From a virus, in the IMG/VR virus record IMGVR_UViG_3300030116_003772, positions 937-35,529 of that record: 34,593 nt of DNA; one strand, 5' to 3'. The notes under the pieces were generated by a model that worked only from the letters and a program-made list of their open reading frames with translations, made no database searches and was not told the DNA's origin. The translations under genes were made by a program, and so were the position numbers. Below, piece after piece: positions 8,620 through 16,357 of this stretch; the stretch's first letter is position 1, and every line of letters starts with the position of its first letter.

Positions 8620-8860
8620 CCACCAAGACAGCGAGAACTTCTCCTATCAAAGAACATGGAAGGAGATTCACGACATGCTGAAAGCATGTGAAACAAGACA
8701 AAACTTTCACCTTACAAAGATTAAATCGGGTAAGTTGAATAAGAAGCAGATGGTTCAACACATGAGGGATTACAAAGGATTGCAGGGTGCTATCTATGGA
8801 TTGCGGTTTGCACTTGGTGACTTACACATGAGTAGGGCGATGGTATTAGGAGATGAGTAA
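8591..8860 (+). CDS. Small unknown helical protein
   Basis: Up to 89 residues; in-frame ATGs at 8606 and 8612 are alternative starts. Charged helical sequence (TWKEIHDMLKACETRQNFHLTKIKSGKLNKKQMVQHM) without known motifs. Its end carries GGAG for the next gene. Confidence 0.6.
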   Translation: MSVIQMPMSDHQDSENFSYQRTWKEIHDMLKACETRQNFHLTKIKSGKLNKKQMVQHMRDYKGLQGAIYGLRFALGDLHMSRAMVLGDE

Positions 8861-9040
8861 ATGGGTGTAGTAATTGAGCAGAAGTATTTTGATAATTTGA
8901 AAGTGTTGAGGAATCTATTGAAAGCATCAATTCGGGAATATGAAAAGCAAGACGGCTCGCCTCTTATTATTGATGAGATAAAAGAAGCAGTGCATCATAT
9001 TACAAAAGCGATAGACATATTGGAGTGGGATGACCTATGA
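8861..9040 (+). CDS. Small unknown helical protein
   Basis: 59 residues. GGAG lies eight bases before the ATG, and the start directly abuts the upstream TAA. Predicted as two helices (FDNLKVLRNLLKASIREYEKQ and IDEIKEAVHHITKAIDILEW). No family recognised. Confidence 0.6.
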   Translation: MGVVIEQKYFDNLKVLRNLLKASIREYEKQDGSPLIIDEIKEAVHHITKAIDILEWDDL

Positions 9041-9210
9041 TTGACACAGACAAACACGAAATACAAAAGATGATTTTAGAACACTGCGAATTAATATTGC
9101 AGCAAGCGCAAGAGTTTGTTTGGTCGAGTAAGCGTTACACTGATACTCGCATCAGTAACTTACAGAAGCGTGTAAGATATTTAGAGAAGGAGTTGGAATT
9201 GAATGATTGA
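9037..9210 (+). CDS. Small unknown helical protein (MIDTD start)
   Basis: 57 residues, ATGA overlap upstream. Helical throughout, with Leu/Arg-rich heptads at the C-terminus. Its first 13 bases, ATGATTGACACAG, recur at the starts of the genes at 9203 and 10261. Confidence 0.55.
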   Translation: MIDTDKHEIQKMILEHCELILQQAQEFVWSSKRYTDTRISNLQKRVRYLEKELELND

Positions 9211-9367
9211 CACAGATATGATAATAATATCACAGGATGAAATAGACTACATTCTTAGTTGTATGAGATATTTAGATTCTTATACAGTAAATAGAGAAGA
9301 ATTAGCGAAGAGAATCATGAGCCTACCTGCCGGTAGAAAGAGGCTACAAAAATGGGGAGATGATTGA
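9203..9367 (+). CDS. Small unknown protein (MIDTD start)
   Basis: 54 residues, overlapping the upstream gene by eight bases. It shares the opening MIDTD with its neighbour but diverges afterwards. Helical, ending RKRLQKWGDD. No family recognised. Confidence 0.55.
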   Translation: MIDTDMIIISQDEIDYILSCMRYLDSYTVNREELAKRIMSLPAGRKRLQKWGDD

Positions 9368-9619
9368 ATGAAGAAAGGTAATACAGTGAAGAAGTTAGTA
9401 ACTGAAATGATATTAGATGTAACCGAGATAGGTGAGAGTTACAGTACGAGTCAAATTAAATCACGATTATTTGATTGGAAGGGACAGTACAGAGGCATGA
9501 GGATAAAGTACATTCCACATGCAAGTGCGCTATCCACTCTGATTAAGAAGAGTAAAGCGTTTGACAGACAGATGACACACAACGGAATAGTATGGACAAG
9601 AAAGGAAGTGGAAGTATGA
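9368..9619 (+). CDS. Small basic protein, possible winged helix
   Basis: 83 residues, starting at the base after the upstream stop. 'SYSTSQIKSRLFDW' followed by 'PHASALSTLIKKSKAFDRQMTHNGIVWTR' has the helix-turn-helix-wing pattern of a winged-helix DNA-binding protein. This is a judgement from secondary-structure pattern only. Confidence 0.6.
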   Translation: MKKGNTVKKLVTEMILDVTEIGESYSTSQIKSRLFDWKGQYRGMRIKYIPHASALSTLIKKSKAFDRQMTHNGIVWTRKEVEV

Positions 9620-9918
9620 CAGAAGAAGAATTGAAAGAATTAAACCATGAAGAAGCGCAAATGGCAGAAGAATTAGATGACCTAATGGATATGTGGTCTT
9701 TCAGCCATGCAATGAAAATAATGGATGAAGTAGTATCAACATTAGAAAAAGCAGGCTTCGTTAATGAAGAGAATAAAACTGATGTAAAGGAAGTCCTGTA
9801 TCAATTCGGTAATCGAATTAGGGATTTCACATTAGACAGTAATTACATTTACACTATGAGGTCGCAATACCAATGGTATTTTGACAACGATAGGAAAAGA
9901 TTGGAGGGTAAAGAATGA
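9616..9918 (+). CDS. Small acidic helical protein
   Basis: 100 residues. Start at 9616 (ATGA overlap) is preferred to the ATG at 9592 inside the upstream gene. Glu-rich N-terminus (TEEELKELNHEEAQMAEEL), then a helix-rich body ending in a basic patch. No family recognised. Confidence 0.6.
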   Translation: MTEEELKELNHEEAQMAEELDDLMDMWSFSHAMKIMDEVVSTLEKAGFVNEENKTDVKEVLYQFGNRIRDFTLDSNYIYTMRSQYQWYFDNDRKRLEGKE

Positions 9919-10151
9919 GAGGAAGAATAGATGTAGGCCAAAACAAATGGCTTGATTTAGAATGGGTAGTAGGTGCATGGTGGCAGATTGTAGTAGCACA
10001 CAGATGTACTGAAGTGGAAGTAGGTGACATGGTAAGGACTGACTTACCTAACAGGGGTTTGACAGTGTACAAATCTATAGACACACCTACTCCGAGGCAT
10101 GTATTTCCATCAAGCGTGAAGTTAATTGATGATGGAGATGAAGAAGAATGA
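9915..10151 (+). CDS. Small unknown beta-rich protein
   Basis: 78 residues, ATGA overlap. Many Val, Trp and Thr residues (WLDLEWVVGAWWQIVVAHRC) point to a small barrel-like fold, possibly SH3-like, but there is no diagnostic motif. Ends in the acidic tail that encodes the next ribosome-binding site. Confidence 0.55.
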   Translation: MRGRIDVGQNKWLDLEWVVGAWWQIVVAHRCTEVEVGDMVRTDLPNRGLTVYKSIDTPTPRHVFPSSVKLIDDGDEEE

Positions 10152-10264
10152 TTGAATGTAGAATATGTAAGTTGTTAGTTGCTACTTGTAAAGAAGAAAT
10201 GGCACAACCCGAAGATATGTGTTGGGAGTGTTACGCTAAGATACATGGAGGCGAAGAAGAATGA
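10148..10264 (+). CDS. Mini zinc-ribbon protein
   Basis: 38 residues, ATGA overlaps at both ends. CRIC (4-7), C14 and CWEC (25-28) could form one zinc site. Ends GGEEE*. Confidence 0.6.
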   Translation: MIECRICKLLVATCKEEMAQPEDMCWECYAKIHGGEEE

Positions 10265-10623
10265 TTGACACAGGCAAATACGAGGGACATGACCTTGCTA
10301 AAGGTAGGGTCGGTAGTGACTACAACATATACGACAGAAAAGGTAACATTATCTTTGATGTTGATGATGTGGGTAGTAACATGGCTACACTAAACTTGTT
10401 GGCAGACGCACCACTACTACTTGAGGAAGTCAAGAGATTGCGTGAGGAAAATAAGGAGTTAGAAGAGTTTCTAAATAAATCTCATGCTGCCAACAAGATA
10501 CGCCATGAGCAATTGGTTAGAGCGCAAAAGTGGGCTTACAAACAAGTTTGCCACAATGATTCAGCGATGATGGACTATGATGATTATGTATGGGGTGAAG
10601 AAGATGTGGATATATCTAACTGA
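10261..10623 (+). CDS. Unknown coiled-coil protein
   Basis: 120 residues. The N-terminal part is beta-rich with Gly and Asp (GSDYNIYDRKGNIIFDVDDVG). Residues 50-90 (LLLEEVKRLREENKELEEFL...) form a clear coiled coil. Several phage accessory proteins share this layout of a short N-terminal domain before a coiled coil. Function unknown. Confidence 0.65.
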   Translation: MIDTGKYEGHDLAKGRVGSDYNIYDRKGNIIFDVDDVGSNMATLNLLADAPLLLEEVKRLREENKELEEFLNKSHAANKIRHEQLVRAQKWAYKQVCHNDSAMMDYDDYVWGEEDVDISN

Positions 10624-10930
10624 AGGTGCATTGAGTATTGTAGCACATAGAGATAAGCCTAACCACTTGTTAGTTAGGTCAAGGCATCCCGATGCTATTG
10701 AAAGGACTTTCCGTGATGCTGAAATGTATTTCATTCAAGATGCTGACTATCCGTACAGGGCAGACATACTCAGAGAGGATATGATTGATTTCCTAACCTT
10801 GAGATTGAAAGTTATGAATTATCATAATTTCAAGAACACTGTTGATGATGAAGATTACAGTCGCCTATTGACGGATGTATGGTTCACACATTTCCAATGG
10901 GGTAAAGAGTACAGGGAGTGGTTTCGATGA
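10604..10930 (+). CDS. Conserved protein of the 'MWI..T.G..S' type
   Basis: 108 residues. The opening MWIYLTEGALSIVAHRD, the internal DYPYR and the YHNFK segment match, as I remember it, a widespread small bacterial/phage family starting MW(I/L)FT..G..S.V, which has no known biochemical function. Start at 10604 is chosen because GGGGTGA lies six bases upstream. The frame is open further back to 10577, inside the previous gene. Confidence 0.7.
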   Translation: MWIYLTEGALSIVAHRDKPNHLLVRSRHPDAIERTFRDAEMYFIQDADYPYRADILREDMIDFLTLRLKVMNYHNFKNTVDDEDYSRLLTDVWFTHFQWGKEYREWFR

Positions 10931-11538
10931 GAAAGATATGGCCGTCATCATATGGTACATTCCCAATGGGGTTGTACAAGGATGATAATAATGAACTGTG
11001 GGTAAGGAAGCAAGGTGCTAATCTTGCTCACATCAAAAACGAATATGAGTTTATGAAGTACCTTGATTTCATTGGTGTTAATGTTCCCGAATGTTTCATG
11101 GATGATAGATACCTATACACTAAGTTCATTGATGGTGAAGTCATGGGTACAAACCCTTCAGAAGATGTCATTCAAGAATTAGCGAGTGACTATGTAGCGC
11201 ACTGCCTCATAGCAAATTGGGATATGATAGGTGTGCATGGTGACAATGTAATTGTTACATCTGATGGTGAAGTGTATTATGTGGACTTGGGTGGGGCTGG
11301 CCCTTACCGAGCATTAGGTGAAATGAAAGGTGATTCATTTGGCCCTGTAGTGGGAGAGATAGAATCCATGAAGGAAAATAATCGTGGTTACTTTTGGTTT
11401 GATAAGATAGTAGCATTACATTCACGCAACTTTGACCTGTGGGAAGAGGGGCTGAAAGTATTCTCAAATGATACGGTAAGGGACATCATGTATCAACGGG
11501 TAGAGTACCTACGAAAACGATTCGATAAAATTAATTGA
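10927..11538 (+). CDS. Kinase-fold protein (HipA/FAM20-like)
   Basis: 203 residues, ATGA overlap, with GGGAG eight bases upstream. Visible kinase-type residues: Lys28 in a beta strand (LWVRKQG), Glu39 or Glu41 on the following helix, the loop ANWDMIGVHGDN (Asn97, Asp99, Asn107) and D120 in DLGGAG. This order matches protein-kinase-like folds of the HipA/FAM20 kind. It is short for a kinase, so it could be a pseudokinase or act on a small molecule. Neighbouring phosphatase genes make a phosphorylation role plausible. Its stop lies inside promoter copy 3. Confidence 0.6.
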   Translation: MRKIWPSSYGTFPMGLYKDDNNELWVRKQGANLAHIKNEYEFMKYLDFIGVNVPECFMDDRYLYTKFIDGEVMGTNPSEDVIQELASDYVAHCLIANWDMIGVHGDNVIVTSDGEVYYVDLGGAGPYRALGEMKGDSFGPVVGEIESMKENNRGYFWFDKIVALHSRNFDLWEEGLKVFSNDTVRDIMYQRVEYLRKRFDKIN

Positions 11539-11565
11539 AGAGTATATAAACTGAAATAGAGATAG
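11531..11565 (+). promoter_or_regulatory. Archaeal TATA promoter, copy 3
   Basis: TATATAAAC at 11543-11551 within a 35-base stretch identical to copy 1. It lies across the stop codon of the kinase-fold gene and precedes the ORF at 11594. Confidence 0.8.
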
Positions 11566-11593
11566 GGTTTAGTGAAAGCAAGGAGATGAGTAA

Positions 11594-11710
11594 ATGAATA
11601 GACAGAAGAAGAAAGCGAAGATGTATAGACAGAAGAGCAAGTACAAGCGAGCAGTATTGAAAGGCGCAAGACCTACAATCATGCAGAAGGTATGGGGTGA
11701 AGAAGAATGA
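11594..11710 (+). CDS. Very basic mini-protein
   Basis: 38 residues, first ORF after promoter copy 3, with GGAG eight bases upstream. The first 26 residues are almost half Lys/Arg (NRQKKKAKMYRQKSKYKR), so nucleic-acid binding is likely. Ends GEEE*. Confidence 0.6.
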   Translation: MNRQKKKAKMYRQKSKYKRAVLKGARPTIMQKVWGEEE

Positions 11711-11856
11711 AAGAATATGAGATAACAAAAACTGTGATACTCAAGTTTGTAGTTGAGGCTGAAACAGAAGAAGAAGCAAAAGAAATGGGTTGGACTGTTG
11801 ATGATAGGAATGCAGTTTGGTATGATGTTTACGATATAGAAGTAGAGGATGCGTGA
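11707..11856 (+). CDS. Small protein resembling DpnD/PcfM-type proteins
   Basis: 49 residues, ATGA overlap. 'KEYEITKTVILKFVVEAETEEEAKEMG' has the strand-then-helix pattern of small phage/plasmid proteins with 'V.AET.EEA...', ending in a short strand (YDVYDIEVEDA). Weak resemblance only. Confidence 0.5.
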   Translation: MKEYEITKTVILKFVVEAETEEEAKEMGWTVDDRNAVWYDVYDIEVEDA

Positions 11857-12059
11857 TTAAGATGTTAGCATATGAAACAAAAGCATGGATAGAAAAAATG
11901 CACCAAACAGTGCAAGGATTACAGCAAGAGGCTTTGGGTATGTTTGAGATACAAAGTATTAACGAGATAATACAAATCCGAACCATCAATAGATTTTTAC
12001 AAAAACTTGATGATGCCTTTTGGGATTTGAAAGATGAGTTACCGGAGGTTGGAGAATGA
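11853..12059 (+). CDS. Small unknown helical protein
   Basis: 68 residues if it starts at GTG 11853 (GTGA overlap), 65 if at ATG 11862. GAGG lies four bases before the GTG, which favours it. All-helical (ETKAWIEKMHQTVQGLQQEAL). No family recognised. Confidence 0.55.
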   Translation: MIKMLAYETKAWIEKMHQTVQGLQQEALGMFEIQSINEIIQIRTINRFLQKLDDAFWDLKDELPEVGE

Positions 12060-12325
12060 TACAGTGGATAATCAGAAAACTAATCGGACTGATGGGCAGG
12101 GTGTATGTATTCCTTGACAGGTTCTTGACACATGAGGATGGGCCTATCTTGGGTATAGAGATTGACGATGACTTTCAGAAGATGAACAGGCATCAGTTGT
12201 GTAGGTACATTGAACATAAGTTTGGATGGGAAGATGATGACTTTTGGAATCTTGAATCCACACAGAAGATTAGAGTGTGCTGCCAAATCGCAAGGAAGAA
12301 TAAGTTCAAGGGAGTGAAGAAATGA
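12056..12325 (+). CDS. Small unknown protein
   Basis: 89 residues, ATGA overlap. Amphipathic N-terminus (QWIIRKLIGLMGRVYVFLDRFL) that could touch a membrane, then an acidic middle (EIDDDF) and a basic end. No family recognised. Confidence 0.6.
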   Translation: MIQWIIRKLIGLMGRVYVFLDRFLTHEDGPILGIEIDDDFQKMNRHQLCRYIEHKFGWEDDDFWNLESTQKIRVCCQIARKNKFKGVKK

Positions 12326-12660
12326 AAGTAAAGCAAGAAGGAACTGAAGATGAGTGGTGCATAAGAAAACCTGTAGTTTGTGCTGATGGATTTAGAATAT
12401 CCATACAAGCATCATCGGCACACTACTCAGTACCAAGAGCCAAGGCGAGAGCGTACAAGGCTTGCGAGTTAGGTTATCCAAGTGAGCCTGATGACCTAAT
12501 CAAAGAGTATGCAGACTTGCGGTTGGGAGAAAATAATTACACTGATACAGTGTACGGTTATGTTCCCGCTAAAGTAATACAAGCATTACTTGAGAAGCAT
12601 GGTGGTATTGTTAGTGGTGAATGTCCACAGTTAGACTTAACGGAGAGTGAAGAAGAATGA
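12322..12660 (+). CDS. Unknown protein
   Basis: 112 residues, ATGA overlap. The start (EDEWCIRKPVVCADGFRISIQASSAHYSVPR) is beta-rich and followed by a helix with Tyr and Pro. It resembles small phage accessory proteins that open with a 'DGF..S.Q.....YS.PR' stretch, without assigned function; this is from memory. Confidence 0.6.
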   Translation: MKVKQEGTEDEWCIRKPVVCADGFRISIQASSAHYSVPRAKARAYKACELGYPSEPDDLIKEYADLRLGENNYTDTVYGYVPAKVIQALLEKHGGIVSGECPQLDLTESEEE

Positions 12661-13190
12661 AAGAAATATGGAAAATAATTGAAGATGAATTAACAGGCGA
12701 GTTCGCAAGAGGCTATGCTCTTGCACAATTTTTACACTCAAAGCAAGATGTGAAAAGAACATTTGGTATGTCTAAAGATGCCTCTTGTTATGAGTGGGAG
12801 GACTTTGAGGACTATGGTGGCTCATCCTTTGATGATTTTAGAGATAGCACAGGCCACATCATATGCACTGAATCTGAAGCAGATGAGTTAGCATACGAAT
12901 ACATCGTGGAAACCCTTTGGGCTTTCACACCTTCATTCCTTGCAGGTGAAACAGGAATAGACATTGAAGTGTTTGAAGCATTGGCTGCTAATGGTAAGTG
13001 TGAATCAAACAATGATGCAATCGCATCTCTCATTGGTGCATCACAACCGCCAAATCATCACCCACTACAGAAGTTTGTTGATGCAGCCATTGGTGCTGAT
13101 GGGCGAGGACATTTCATCAACAGTTATGACGGTAGTGAACACGAAGTCAAGGTTGGTGACAAGACCTTCTACATATACAGGATGGATTAA
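12657..13190 (+). CDS. Unknown protein with C-terminal 'GRGHFINSYDG' motif
   Basis: 177 residues, ATGA overlap. The last 40 residues (AIGADGRGHFINSYDGSEHE... ending TFYIYRMD) resemble a motif common in uncharacterised phage proteins ('RGHFLSSYDG.E.E....YYIYR.N'). The N-terminal 130 residues are acidic and partly helical. Function unknown. Confidence 0.65.
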   Translation: MKEIWKIIEDELTGEFARGYALAQFLHSKQDVKRTFGMSKDASCYEWEDFEDYGGSSFDDFRDSTGHIICTESEADELAYEYIVETLWAFTPSFLAGETGIDIEVFEALAANGKCESNNDAIASLIGASQPPNHHPLQKFVDAAIGADGRGHFINSYDGSEHEVKVGDKTFYIYRMD

Positions 13191-13191
13191 G

Positions 13192-13500
13192 ATGAAGAAA
13201 GAATGTGAACATGAGTGGCGATACAAAGTACCGTACAGACCGTGTGACAGTGATGGTATAGTCCATGTGCAAGTTGAGGCTTACTGTTTGAATTGCGGTG
13301 AAGTAAGAAGCAGTGACTATTCTTGGGACATAGATGAATACCACAGTGTAGACGAAGAGGGCGAGTACGATAAGTATGAATGTGATTGGTGTACGACAGA
13401 GATGGAAGATGAGGGTGGCTTTAGAGAAGAGATAGATGATGATGATATACACATCTGTTCAGAGGAATGTTACAAAGCAATGTATGGTGAGGAAGAATGA
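13192..13500 (+). CDS. Zinc-binding acidic protein
   Basis: 102 residues from ATG 13192; the frame extends upstream into the previous gene but that part is not coding in this frame. Cys/His sites: CEHEW (5-9) with CLNC near residue 35, and CDWC with CSEEC near the end, so probably two zinc ribbons. Highly acidic middle. Confidence 0.65.
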   Translation: MKKECEHEWRYKVPYRPCDSDGIVHVQVEAYCLNCGEVRSSDYSWDIDEYHSVDEEGEYDKYECDWCTTEMEDEGGFREEIDDDDIHICSEECYKAMYGEEE

Positions 13501-13796
13501 GAGATAAAGAAATTGAGGATGAAATAAAACAGGAGATGATTGCACTACAGCAGAGGATGGATAGGCTGAAGGCTTGGCGTGAAACTAATTTCGCTGACCC
13601 ATGTGTGGTTCATCAGTGGGTGGTGGAACACATTATCCCAAGTGATGTATCAGATAGTTATACTATCAAAGCCAAGTGTTACGCCTGTGGTATGGAGAAG
13701 GAAGAAGAGGTTGATGTAAAGGCTCAGACTTTGTATGACCCTTGGCTTGAGTTCAGACCAAACGGCAACAACCAAGTGGAGGATGAGGAACAATGA
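13497..13796 (+). CDS. Zinc-binding protein with N-terminal coiled coil
   Basis: 99 residues, ATGA overlap. Residues 2-28 are helical and charged; C36, H39 and H45 followed by CYAC near residue 61 form a likely metal site. Similar in layout to the previous gene (Cys/His, acidic loops), so the two may be distant relatives. Confidence 0.6.
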   Translation: MRDKEIEDEIKQEMIALQQRMDRLKAWRETNFADPCVVHQWVVEHIIPSDVSDSYTIKAKCYACGMEKEEEVDVKAQTLYDPWLEFRPNGNNQVEDEEQ

Positions 13797-13972
13797 GAAT
13801 GACAAAAAGATTGAGAGCGTTGGTAGGGTATGTTGTGTACGAAGGAATATGGAAGGTGTATGAAGGTGGTCATAATACATTCAACGGTTACGAGGCGTAC
13901 AATTACAATGACTACACTGAAGATGAGTGGGACTTTGTAAGAGAGTGGATTGATAGGAGGTTGGGATTATGA
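13793..13972 (+). CDS. Small unknown protein
   Basis: 59 residues, ATGA overlaps at both ends. Basic N-terminus, a Tyr/Asn-rich middle (FNGYEAYNYNDY) and a helical end (EWDFVREWIDRRLGL). Start may also be the ATG at 13799. No family recognised. Confidence 0.55.
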   Translation: MRMTKRLRALVGYVVYEGIWKVYEGGHNTFNGYEAYNYNDYTEDEWDFVREWIDRRLGL

Positions 13973-14421
13973 ACACACCAATTGAGTTCCCTAAAGGTTC
14001 TATCACCATGTGTGGTATAGATGACTTCCGTGACACCATGAAGCCACATCATACAGTGGTTACATTGTGTAGGTACAAACCCGTATGGCATCACTCTGAC
14101 AAGAATGAACGGCACCACTATTATTTCAGAGCGCATTCTAATGATGCTGCTATTTGGTGCCACGCACTAAACTTAGTTACTGACTTGTTAGAGGAAGATA
14201 AAGATGTACTCATACACTGTGTACATGGCCGGGACAGGACAGGCGGTGTAGTGTACATGTTACTCAAGATGTTGGGTATGACACACAAAGAGATTTACAA
14301 AGTAATGAGTGAGGCTCGCCCCTCTCAAGCAGAGGAATGGGTATCACGATTGAATAGGCGGGAAATGAAATACGACAAAATAATTGAAGAGTATATAAAC
14401 CAAGAAAGAGAATGGAGATGA
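13969..14421 (+). CDS. Dual-specificity phosphatase-like protein
   Basis: 150 residues, typical length for a minimal DUSP. HCVHGRDRTGG gives a canonical CX5RT P-loop with nucleophile Cys84 and Arg90. HHYYFRAHSND upstream is in the position of the acid-loop region, although the general acid is not obvious. The following helix (VYMLLKMLGMTHKEIYKVMSEARPSQAEEW) matches DUSP structure. Second phosphatase of the window, different in sequence from the one at 495-1757. Its C-terminal KIIEEYINQ is encoded by promoter copy 4. Confidence 0.8.
   Translation: MNTPIEFPKGSITMCGIDDFRDTMKPHHTVVTLCRYKPVWHHSDKNERHHYYFRAHSNDAAIWCHALNLVTDLLEEDKDVLIHCVHGRDRTGGVVYMLLKMLGMTHKEIYKVMSEARPSQAEEWVSRLNRREMKYDKIIEEYINQEREWR
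14380..14414 (+). promoter_or_regulatory. Archaeal TATA promoter, copy 4
   Basis: ATAATTGAAGAG, TATATAAAC at 14392-14400, then CAAGAAAGAG. It lies fully inside the last 14 codons of the phosphatase gene. The downstream tract is less conserved than in the other copies. Confidence 0.7.
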
Positions 14422-14426
14422 GAAAG

Positions 14427-14597
14427 ATGAAGAAAGAAATGAGAGAAATGTTACAACATATTTGGGAAGTGTTTGGCTACTTAGATACTGAAGTTGAGTA
14501 TTATGCAGAAAAGTATGAAATTACATTAGAAGAAGTTCATGAGTTGTATAACGAGTTAGGTATATACATTGGTGAGAAATACAAATTGGAGGAATAA
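14427..14597 (+). CDS. Small helical protein
   Basis: 56 residues from ATG 14427, which has GGAG nine bases upstream and suits a transcript from promoter copy 4. ATGs at 14412 and 14418 are alternatives. Entirely helical and acidic (YLDTEVEYYAEKYEITLEEVHELYNELG). No family recognised. Confidence 0.55.
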   Translation: MKKEMREMLQHIWEVFGYLDTEVEYYAEKYEITLEEVHELYNELGIYIGEKYKLEE

Positions 14598-14599
14598 AA

Positions 14600-14701
14600 A
14601 TGGCAAGCAACATAATGAGTTTTGCAGAATGGATGATGCACAACTACCCGCAAATATACTTCACCCTATGGGATGAATACGAAACACAAAAGGAGGAATA
14701 A
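14600..14701 (+). CDS. Tiny ORF
   Basis: 33 residues with GGAGG six bases upstream, ending in AAGGAGGAATAA, which is the ribosome-binding site of the next gene. Aromatic sequence (FAEWMMHNYPQIYFTLW). Either a mini-protein or a leader coupling the DUF932-like gene. Confidence 0.5.
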   Translation: MASNIMSFAEWMMHNYPQIYFTLWDEYETQKEE

Positions 14702-14703
14702 AT

Positions 14704-15747
14704 ATGGGACACAATATAGCACAAACGAAGAATGGAAAATGGATGACAGCATGGGCTGGCGACACACCTTGGCATGGGTTGGGGCAACAGTCTGAGGGTC
14801 TGATGACAGCGACAGAAGCGTTGGCAGCAGCACACTTAGATTGGGAGGTAACGAAGTTACCACTTGAATACAAAGGCAAGGATGACTTGTACGATGTAAT
14901 ACCTGATACATACGGTGTGTTTAGAATAGACGAAGATGGTGAGTATATACCACTCACAAGAAGTACAGCAGTAGGCAGGGTATGGAAGCCGTTTCAGAAT
15001 GTTGAAGCGTTCTCCTTCCTTGACGACCTAACCAATACACTTGAAGCCAAGATTGAGGTGTGTGGTGCGTTAGGTAACGGAGAGAAGGTATGGGTATTGG
15101 CTAAGTTACCTGAGAGTATTGTCATTGACAATGCTGATGTCATTGACCAATACATACTGATTGTAAACTCGCACGATGGTTCAGGTTCAGTCAAGATATT
15201 CTTGACCCCTATTCGTGTAGTATGTAACAACACACTAACTCTTGCACTAAGCAAGCGCAGTGGTGGCTACAACATCAGACACACAGGCAAGTTACATGGC
15301 AGAGTTGATGAGGCAAGAGAGGCACTTGGTATGATTAACAAGGACTTCTATGAGTGGGGCGAGCAAGCAGCATCACTGCTTGACATTGAACTAACTGAGC
15401 ATCAGATGGAGATGTACTTCATTGATGCACTTGACCTTACACATAACAAAGAGGGTAACTTGACAACACGCTCACAGAACCTTTTGAATACTGTTAAAAG
15501 TAATTTGAATAACACTACCAACAAAGTTGGGTCTATGGCTGGCACAGCATGGGCTGCGTACAATGCACTGACTGAGGCTATTGACCATCAGTTCACTAAG
15601 TTGGCTAACGGTGAGAAGAGTCAGAAGCGTATGGAGTCAGCATTGTTTGGAACCTTTGCTCGTAAGAAGGGTAAGGCGTTTGAGTTGGCGTTGAATAGTT
15701 ACGACTATCCTATGCTGTTAGAAGAGTTACTTGATGTAGGTGAGTGA
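14704..15747 (+). CDS. DUF932-like phage/plasmid protein
   Basis: 347 residues. The N-terminal pattern 'TPWHGLG', then 'LDWEV...PL', the segment 'STAVGRVWKPFQN.EAFSFLD' and 'CNNTLTLAL' around residue 180 match the DUF932 family (phage/plasmid-like TIGR03299 type) in order and length. Members are common on phages and plasmids; the biochemical role is unsettled. Strong AAGGAGGA site before ATG 14704. Family assignment is from remembered motifs. Confidence 0.8.
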   Translation: MGHNIAQTKNGKWMTAWAGDTPWHGLGQQSEGLMTATEALAAAHLDWEVTKLPLEYKGKDDLYDVIPDTYGVFRIDEDGEYIPLTRSTAVGRVWKPFQNVEAFSFLDDLTNTLEAKIEVCGALGNGEKVWVLAKLPESIVIDNADVIDQYILIVNSHDGSGSVKIFLTPIRVVCNNTLTLALSKRSGGYNIRHTGKLHGRVDEAREALGMINKDFYEWGEQAASLLDIELTEHQMEMYFIDALDLTHNKEGNLTTRSQNLLNTVKSNLNNTTNKVGSMAGTAWAAYNALTEAIDHQFTKLANGEKSQKRMESALFGTFARKKGKAFELALNSYDYPMLLEELLDVGE

Positions 15748-15749
15748 AC

Positions 15750-15884
15750 ATGAAATGTCCGGCTTGTAAGAAGGGTACACTAAAGATTGGTGTATATCAA
15801 TCTAAGACAGGTGCATACCGAGGTGCAATCAGTAAGGGCACACTTGTATGTGACAAGTGTGGACACAAGGAGGTATTTGGATGA
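15750..15884 (+). CDS. Mini zinc-ribbon protein
   Basis: 44 residues: CPAC at 3-6 and CDKC at 34-37 are a textbook zinc ribbon with a basic loop between. Its end carries AAGGAGGT for the next gene. Confidence 0.65.
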   Translation: MKCPACKKGTLKIGVYQSKTGAYRGAISKGTLVCDKCGHKEVFG

Positions 15885-16357
15885 AGTATGTATTTGGAAA
15901 ACATCAAAGTGATTGCATTGCACACAGACTTGAATTAGGAGATGTCTTTGAAGAGATTTACTTAGACTCTTATCGAGGTGAACCTGTGAGAGTATTTGGT
16001 AAAATGATTCTTGCGACACCGAACTTTTCATTGGAGGAATTGATTGAGGCTCACGACATATTGGAGAGAAAAGCATTCACATGGAGAACTAATAGAACAA
16101 CATTAGACACATCAGTTTTCACAACAAACAACCTTCGCAGGGCTGCTGAATGGATTATTGATGACTGTATTGATGGTTCAACTTGGTTTGACATTGCGGC
16201 CTACGAGGAAGATTCACCTTTCTTAGACCGTTACGGGCAACTGAGCGAGTCGGCACTATACAGATTCAGAGAAAACCTTGAGGACAAGGTTGCAGGTATT
16301 GATTGGGGAATAACAGATGGTTTAGAACCCGTCACAAAAACAGAGGTGACGGCATGA
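15881..16357 (+). CDS. Unknown protein ending EVTA
   Basis: 158 residues. Start at 15881 is fixed by AAGGAGGT (15867-15874) six bases upstream. Mixed alpha/beta, with a helical N-terminal half and an acidic C-terminal half. No family recognised. The EVTA* tail is encoded by the next gene's ribosome-binding site. Confidence 0.65.
   Translation: MKYVFGKHQSDCIAHRLELGDVFEEIYLDSYRGEPVRVFGKMILATPNFSLEELIEAHDILERKAFTWRTNRTTLDTSVFTTNNLRRAAEWIIDDCIDGSTWFDIAAYEEDSPFLDRYGQLSESALYRFRENLEDKVAGIDWGITDGLEPVTKTEVTA
16343..16353 (+). promoter_or_regulatory. Ribosome-binding site GAGGTGACGGC, copy 1
   Basis: This 11-base sequence directly precedes ATG 16354 and rules out the ATG-like start further upstream at 16303. 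Identical copies sit before the starts at 17063 and 17218. Confidence 0.7.

Noticed and set aside
12964-13191. Upstream extension of the zinc protein at 13192
   Set aside because: That stretch is in another frame of the well-supported 12657-13190 gene, and the zinc protein has its own start right after it.
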